In this document: positions 5,502-9,455 of the stretch, piece by piece
Layout of the letters: every line of letters starts with the position of its first letter
How positions within the stretch are numbered: position 1 is the stretch's first letter
Assembly (NCBI GenBank): GCA_009773075.1
Contig: WOUX01000040.1
Span: forward strand, 1 to 9,455
Direction of reading: 5' to 3'
DNA from: a bacterium
Lineage (GTDB): Bacteria > Desulfobacterota > UBA8473
Length of the DNA: 9,455 nt
Program-made: the position numbers and the translations under genes
The notes under the pieces: generated by a model
Databases searched by the model: none
Told to the model about the DNA's origin: nothing
The model's input: only the letters and a program-made list of their open reading frames with translations

Positions 5502-6476
5502 ATGGAGACCAGAGAAGACACAGAAGAAGAGCAACAAGAAGAGGGCGTCAGGTCTTTAACCTTAAAGGGAGAAGATGGTCTTTGGTTAGACAGGGGGCAT
5601 GAGGTCATCTTCAGGTTTCCTGCCGGTAAAAGGGAGCACATTTCTTCTCTACTAAAAGAAGCTCATTTTAATGATGTCAGAATTACAGAAATAGAGGGAG
5701 GAGAGTTGCTTCTGGCTTATTGTAGATACGTTGGAGATATTAAGGAATTAGATAAAAGACTTCAAGAGTTAAAGAGCAGGGCGTTATTGACTATAGGCGA
5801 GGAAAGGGATAGCGGTCTCTTTGATTTCTTTATGCATTTTGAGGATACTGCCCCTTTCAGGGCATTGAACCCGCCTGAGCCCGAAAGGAATCAAAGAAGA
5901 TATTTCTTTATCTTCCTCTCTGTTTTCTTATTCATCTGCGTCTTGTTCGGATGGAAGACCCTGCTTCCCAGACTTGTATCGAAGGTAGAAACAGATGCAA
6001 AAGATTATGTTAGATTAGAAAAGCCGCCCACAACTTATTCCCAATGGAACAGGGTTATCTTCCCTGAATTTCAACCTGCCTGGCTTAAGATTAAAAGAGA
6101 TTACAACCTGGAAGATCGGGAGATGATAGAGCTTTTTAAGCTCATTAAGGACATGCCGAGTTATAAAACCAGTAGGGGGCAGTGTTTAAATGACCTTACG
6201 ATATATCCTGAGATAGTCGATCGAGCCTTAGGTTTGATTGTCTTAAAAAATGTTAAAGACATAGAAGAATTAAAGGAACTGTTCCATGATCTGGAATTAA
6301 AGTTCGCTTATAGCCAATCATTCCCGGATGAGGAAGGTGGGAAATATGTAAATATACTTGATGGAAGGCAGTTCGGAAACATGGTCATCCTCGCGTTCTA
6401 TGGAGATGCCCTTTTAGCCCATGAGGATTTTACAAATAGGCTCATTACTAAGATACGAGGGGCAATGGGAAAATAA
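5502..6476 (+). CDS. Hypothetical single-pass membrane protein
   Basis: The 324-residue protein is not recognised. Residues 1-15 are strongly acidic (a run of Glu, Asp and Gln). About 17-120 appear to form a soluble domain with alternating strands (SLTLKGEDGLWLD, HEVIFRFPAGKREHISSLLKEAHF, GGELLLAYCRYV). A single hydrophobic helix lies at about 134-150 (YFFIFLSVFLFICVLFGW), preceded by ERNQRR, so the N-terminal domain should be cytoplasmic and the roughly 170-residue C-terminal part periplasmic or extracellular. That part is mixed and helix-rich, with no catalytic motif that I can see. ATG 5502 is preceded by GGAGGTG (5489-5495) with good spacing; an in-frame TTG at 5487 overlaps that ribosome site and is less likely. 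It converges on mazG with only 23 bases between the stops. Its partner may be the small protein encoded upstream. Confidence 0.75.
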   Translation: METREDTEEEQQEEGVRSLTLKGEDGLWLDRGHEVIFRFPAGKREHISSLLKEAHFNDVRITEIEGGELLLAYCRYVGDIKELDKRLQELKSRALLTIGEERDSGLFDFFMHFEDTAPFRALNPPEPERNQRRYFFIFLSVFLFICVLFGWKTLLPRLVSKVETDAKDYVRLEKPPTTYSQWNRVIFPEFQPAWLKIKRDYNLEDREMIELFKLIKDMPSYKTSRGQCLNDLTIYPEIVDRALGLIVLKNVKDIEELKELFHDLELKFAYSQSFPDEEGGKYVNILDGRQFGNMVILAFYGDALLAHEDFTNRLITKIRGAMGK

Positions 6477-6499
6477 ATTTAACTCCCCTTTCCTTCTCC

Positions 6500-7288
6500 C
6501 TATCCCTTCTTTTTTGCTTCATCCCAGAGTTTATCCATCTCTTCCAGTGTCGCATCCCTTATTTCTTTATCCTTTTTTTTCAACGACATTTCAATATCTT
6601 TAAAGCGCATTATAAACTTACCGATAGTCTTTCTTAATGCCTCCTCAGGGTTGATCTCTAAGAATCTACCCAGATTTACTACTGAGAACAGAATGTCTCC
6701 CAATTCATCCTCCATCCTCTCTTCGTTCTTATCTTTTAAGGTTTCTCTAAACTCCTCTATCTCTTCTTTAATCTTGTCAAAGACCCCTTCCACGTTATTC
6801 CAGTCAAAACCAATATGGGCAGCTCTTTTTGTGATCCTGAAAGCCCTCAGAAGGGAAGGGAGAGCGGGAGGGATAGAGTCCAAGATAGAGCAGCCTTCTT
6901 CTTTCCCTTTCTCCTCTTCCTTTATTCTCCACCATATCTTTTTGACTTCTCCGCTGTCTTTTGCATTTTCGTTATGAAACACATGAGGATGACGACGGAT
7001 CATCTTTTCTCTTGCAGAGTTAATCACATCAAATATATTGAAACCTCCCTCTTCTTCTGAAATCTCTGCGAGAAAAATGATTTGGAAAAGGATATCCCCC
7101 AGTTCTTCCTTTATCTTTTCATCTGATCTTCTCTCAATTGCGTCCAATACTTCGTAGCATTCTTCTATTAGATACCATTTCAATTTGTCTCTAGTCTGCT
7201 CTCTATCCCAGGGGCATCCCTCTGTCCCCCTCAATCTTTTCATTATTTGGAGCAGGTTTTCAAAATCTTTCAAGTTGGTGTGCTGCAA
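6500..7288 (-). CDS. mazG: Nucleoside triphosphate pyrophosphohydrolase MazG
   Basis: MazG hydrolyses (d)NTPs to the monophosphate and pyrophosphate, cleaning the nucleotide pool and affecting (p)ppGpp-linked stress responses. The 262-residue protein has the two tandem all-alpha MazG domains of the E. coli type. Near the N terminus, RLRGTEGCPWDREQT (about 18-32) is a family signature. Domain 1 has EECYE (42-46) with EELGD (61-65). Domain 2 has EEIEEF (175-180) with EDELGD (193-198). These are the EExxE/ExxD magnesium-binding sets. RHPHVF at 99-104 is also typical. The start is TTG 7288, supported by AAGGAG (complement of 7295-7300) six bases upstream and by the position of the signature. It is divergent from phoH. 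The likely leader of its mRNA contains a strong hairpin. Confidence 0.95.
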   Translation of the reverse strand: MQHTNLKDFENLLQIMKRLRGTEGCPWDREQTRDKLKWYLIEECYEVLDAIERRSDEKIKEELGDILFQIIFLAEISEEEGGFNIFDVINSAREKMIRRHPHVFHNENAKDSGEVKKIWWRIKEEEKGKEEGCSILDSIPPALPSLLRAFRITKRAAHIGFDWNNVEGVFDKIKEEIEEFRETLKDKNEERMEDELGDILFSVVNLGRFLEINPEEALRKTIGKFIMRFKDIEMSLKKKDKEIRDATLEEMDKLWDEAKKKG

Positions 7289-7316
7289 AATTGTCTCCTT
7301 CAGGGAAGTTATTGCG

Positions 7317-7350
7317 AGAGCTTTGAAAAGGGGGGCTTCTTCAAAGCTCT
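7317..7350 (-). promoter_or_regulatory. Stem-loop in the probable mazG 5' leader
   Basis: AGAGCTTTGAA (7317-7327) and TTCAAAGCTCT (7340-7350) form a perfect 11-base-pair stem. Inner AAG/CTT pairing leaves a G5 (or C5 on the mazG strand) loop. It lies 17-50 bases upstream of the mazG Shine-Dalgarno. A perfect TATAAT on the minus strand (7382-7377) just beyond it could be the mazG -10, though its -35 is weak. No U-run follows on either strand, so it is not a standard terminator. Confidence 0.5.
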
Positions 7351-7413
7351 AGGCAGGTTGTGCACAGTTCTCACGTATTATAAACAACGAGAAAACAGGA
7401 TAGAGGAACTCTA

Positions 7414-7436
7414 CTTTTTTTGCAAGGCAAAAAAAG
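7414..7436. repeat. Perfect T7/A7 hairpin
   Basis: C-T7-GC (7414-7423) and GC-A7-G (7427-7436) form a perfect 10-base-pair inverted repeat with a 3-base loop. It lies in the mazG-phoH divergent spacer. Whether it is a bent-DNA site, a binding site or a remnant repeat cannot be told. Confidence 0.5.
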
Positions 7437-7507
7437 GATCTATATGTTAGTAAAACATTGAGTTGAACCACGATTATAGAAGAAGGGAAGGGGTTAAAGA
7501 AAAAGTT

Positions 7508-7536
7508 TTGCAATCGAACATTGATAGTGGTAATAT
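7508..7536 (+). promoter_or_regulatory. Weak candidate promoter for phoH
   Basis: TTGCAA (7508-7513) and TAATAT (7531-7536) are 17 bases apart, each matching four of six consensus bases. The -10 overlaps a perfect palindrome, GTAATATTAC (7530-7539). This is the best rightward candidate close to phoH, but it is weak. Confidence 0.25.
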
Positions 7537-7574
7537 TACATTAGGTAATCCATAATAACTGGAGAAAGAATTTT

Positions 7575-8558
7575 TTGAGAAGTGAAATCAAAGAAGATAC
7601 GTTAAAACTGAATTTTGATGACAATAACCTGCTCAGGACCCTTTTTGGTGAGCATAACAAAAACCTGAGATACATCGGAAAGACCTTAGGAGTAAAGATT
7701 AATGTAAAAGGCAATGAGATAAGTATCAATGGCGCTTGTTTTGATGTAAAGATTGCAGAAAAAGTCCTGGTTGAACTCTATTCATTACTGGAGTCAGGTT
7801 ACCCAATATATCCAAATGACGTTGATTATGCAGTAAGGATTGTAAGTAACGATAGTTCGGCAAATCTCAAACATATATTTCTGGATACTGTTTATATATC
7901 TTCCAGAAAGAGGCCGATAACCCCAAAGAGTTTATGCCAAAAAGAATATATTGATGCTATAAGGAATTTTGACATCGTTTTTGGGATAGGCCCAGCCGGG
8001 ACAGGCAAGACTTACCTGGCAATGGCCCTGGCAATATCCTTTTTGATGAAGAAGGAAGTTGATCGGATTATCCTTGCCAGACCTGCTGTTGAAGCAGGTG
8101 AAAAACTGGGCTTTTTACCCGGGGATTTATACGAAAAGGTAAATCCCTATCTTAGACCTCTGTACGACGCCCTCTATGACATGATTGACTTTGAAAAAGC
8201 CTCCGGCTTAGTACAAAGAGGAATTATCGAAGTTGCTCCTCTAGCCTTTATGAGAGGACGCACCTTAAACGATTCTTTTGTCATCCTGGATGAAGCCCAG
8301 AATACAACTTCTGAACAGATGAAGATGTTTTTGACTAGATTGGGTTATAGTTCAAAGGCTGTTATTACAGGAGATGTTACCCAAATTGATTTGTCTGCGG
8401 GGAAAACATCTGGGTTAATAGAAGCCCAAAAGATCCTTAAAGGGATTGAAGGAATAAACTTTACATATTTTTCAGAAAAGGATGTAATAAGACACCGTTT
8501 AGTTCAAGACGTTATTAGGGCATATGAACGCTATGAGAGATCTAGAGATAGTGTGTAA
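7575..8558 (+). CDS. PhoH family ATPase (PhoH-like, YbeZ type)
   Basis: This is a cytoplasmic P-loop ATPase of the PhoH/YbeZ family, linked to RNA metabolism and usually encoded beside ybeY. The 327-residue length is normal. An N-terminal KH-like region (about 10-90) contains LFGEHNKNLRYIGKTLGVKINVKGNEI. The ATPase has Walker A GPAGTGKT (139-146), ILARPAVEAGEKLGFLPGDL (166-185), Walker B VILDEAQNTT (236-245), and ITGDVTQIDL (264-273). The start is TTG 7575, with GGAG at 7561-7564 ten bases upstream; no in-frame ATG occurs before the conserved region. The next gene encodes a 7TM-HD protein beginning only 32 bases later, a common order of phoH, 7TM-HD gene, ybeY. Confidence 0.93.
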   Translation: MRSEIKEDTLKLNFDDNNLLRTLFGEHNKNLRYIGKTLGVKINVKGNEISINGACFDVKIAEKVLVELYSLLESGYPIYPNDVDYAVRIVSNDSSANLKHIFLDTVYISSRKRPITPKSLCQKEYIDAIRNFDIVFGIGPAGTGKTYLAMALAISFLMKKEVDRIILARPAVEAGEKLGFLPGDLYEKVNPYLRPLYDALYDMIDFEKASGLVQRGIIEVAPLAFMRGRTLNDSFVILDEAQNTTSEQMKMFLTRLGYSSKAVITGDVTQIDLSAGKTSGLIEAQKILKGIEGINFTYFSEKDVIRHRLVQDVIRAYERYERSRDSV

Positions 8559-8578
8559 TATGTTAACTAATGACTATT

Positions 8579-8584
8579 AAGGGA
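8579..8584 (+). promoter_or_regulatory. Shine-Dalgarno supporting the GTG start of the 7TM-HD gene
   Basis: AAGGGA lies six bases before GTG 8591. The alternative in-frame ATG at 8570 has no comparable site. Confidence 0.5.
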
Positions 8585-8590
8585 ACCACA

Positions 8591-9455
8591 GTGGCATCTA
8601 CAAACGGAGAGAAAAAAAAGATATCGGAATTGCTTATTTCATCTTTTAGGATATCTAGTTTTGAAATATTTAAGAACCCTTTATTTCAAAGATGGTTGAT
8701 GGCTATCTTATTGGGTGTATTTGTAACTTTTTTCCTGTATCCAAACGCTGAGTTACCTTCCATACACTATGAACCAGGTGATATTGCCTCAAAAAACATA
8801 AAATCTCCCCAGGATCTCCTTATTGAGGATAAAGAATCAACAGACCAGAGGGTTAAAGAAGCAGAAAAAGGCATAATTGTAGTTTATGACTTTGATCCAA
8901 ATATGTCTGGTGAGATTCGAACAAGACTGGCCTCTTCTTTTACCTTGATGAGGGATTTCTATAAAGAGATCGAGAAGAAGATTAGAACGAACGATACGGT
9001 TAAAACAACGAAACTCAACTTAGCCCCTTTCAGGGACCAGATTAATGCCAAGAGGGATGAATTTCAGAAGACATTGGTAGACATTAACGATGAGGAATTT
9101 GGGGTATTGGAAAGGTATCGGTTTAACAAGAGCATAGAAAGATATGTACGTATACTGATAAGTACACCATTAGAGAGGGAGATAGTTGGCAATAAGAAAC
9201 TTCTGTATCAAGAAAAGGACAGTGGAATTATTATAAGGAATATCGAGACGAAAGAGGAGGCAAAGGCAAAGGATTTATTGTCAATAATGGATCTAAAAGA
9301 CGCTAAAAAAGCCATTGAGGTAAATTCAAATAAGATTCTAGGTGATTTAGAGGGTTCATTAAGAAAAACTGTAATAACAATCTCTCAAAGGCTGATAGAG
9401 CCTAACTTAACCTTTAACAAGAATGAGACAGCACGTAGAAAGAGCATAATAAGAG
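8591..9455 (+). CDS. 7TM-HD (PgpH/YqfF-type) membrane phosphohydrolase, N-terminal part
   Basis: The frame is open from GTG 8591 (or ATG 8570) to the window edge, about 288 residues. The protein starts with a charged cytoplasmic stretch. A membrane segment follows at about 34-50 (RWLMAILLGVFVTFFLYP). Then comes a large extracytoplasmic domain containing YEPGDIASKNIKSPQDLLIEDKEST near its start, a long helical middle, and IEPNLTFNKNETARRK near the end of the window. This is the 7TMR-HDED extracellular domain. In complete family members it is followed by seven membrane helices and a cytoplasmic HD domain. Family members such as Listeria PgpH hydrolyse cyclic di-AMP. The catalytic HD part is off the window, so substrate and activity are inferred from family only. 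Position directly after phoH supports the call. Confidence 0.88.
   Translation, partial: MASTNGEKKKISELLISSFRISSFEIFKNPLFQRWLMAILLGVFVTFFLYPNAELPSIHYEPGDIASKNIKSPQDLLIEDKESTDQRVKEAEKGIIVVYDFDPNMSGEIRTRLASSFTLMRDFYKEIEKKIRTNDTVKTTKLNLAPFRDQINAKRDEFQKTLVDINDEEFGVLERYRFNKSIERYVRILISTPLEREIVGNKKLLYQEKDSGIIIRNIETKEEAKAKDLLSIMDLKDAKKAIEVNSNKILGDLEGSLRKTVITISQRLIEPNLTFNKNETARRKSIIR

Noticed and set aside
6651..7060. Open frames on the plus strand inside mazG
   Set aside because: They are antisense shadows of a gene with clear family motifs on the minus strand.
7414..7436. Intrinsic terminator
   Set aside because: The stem is A/T rich with only two central G-C pairs next to the loop and no U-run after it, and both neighbouring genes start rather than end here.

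Overview
The window is chromosomal DNA from a bacterium of moderate to low GC. It carries housekeeping genes at both ends (NAD(P)H repair, tRNA threonylcarbamoylation, MazG, PhoH, an HD phosphohydrolase) and a less conserved middle. The pairing of an ADP-forming acyl-CoA synthetase subunit with a glutaconate-type CoA-transferase suggests an anaerobe that handles acyl-CoA thioesters. The phoH then 7TM-HD gene order and the intergenic palindromes would fit Desulfobacterota, Nitrospirota or similar lineages. No marker gene settles this, so treat the lineage as a guess. TTG or GTG starts are frequent.

Left block (1-3965, all +): the 3' part of nnrD, then tsaE, then a gene for an ATP-grasp acyl-CoA synthetase (ADP-forming) subunit that is split by a frameshift. 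The frameshift looks like a 7-base tandem duplication at 1651-1664. After an intergenic palindrome (2102-2168) comes a translationally coupled CoA-transferase pair like glutaconate CoA-transferase (gctA/gctB), whose B subunit keeps the catalytic glutamate at residue 54.

Middle block (3966-6476): a 226-base convergent gap holds an inverted repeat and two tandem DnaA-box-like sites. An XRE-type repressor gene follows on the minus strand, with a well-formed promoter whose -35/-10 interval is filled by a perfect 7+7 inverted repeat, a likely autoregulatory operator. The 397 bases between this gene and the next plus-strand gene (4687-5083) contain no conventional gene. From left to right they hold the repressor promoter/operator, a 90-base imperfect palindrome, a rightward promoter (4869-4897), and a 140-base element (4922-5061) with terminal inverted repeats flanked by near-identical 14-base direct repeats. 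This element seems to have been inserted between the rightward promoter and the first of two uncharacterised genes (5084-5419 and 5502-6476, the second a single-pass membrane protein).

Right block (6477-9455): mazG on the minus strand, convergent with the membrane protein gene. A 286-base divergent spacer with two strong hairpins separates it from phoH (+) and the start of a 7TM-HD (PgpH/YqfF-like) gene that runs off the window.

No rRNA, tRNA, CRISPR array, transposase or clear rho-independent terminator was found. The best candidates for something undescribed are the small inserted element with its tiny open frames, the related palindromes, and the uncharacterised two-gene unit next to the self-regulated XRE gene.
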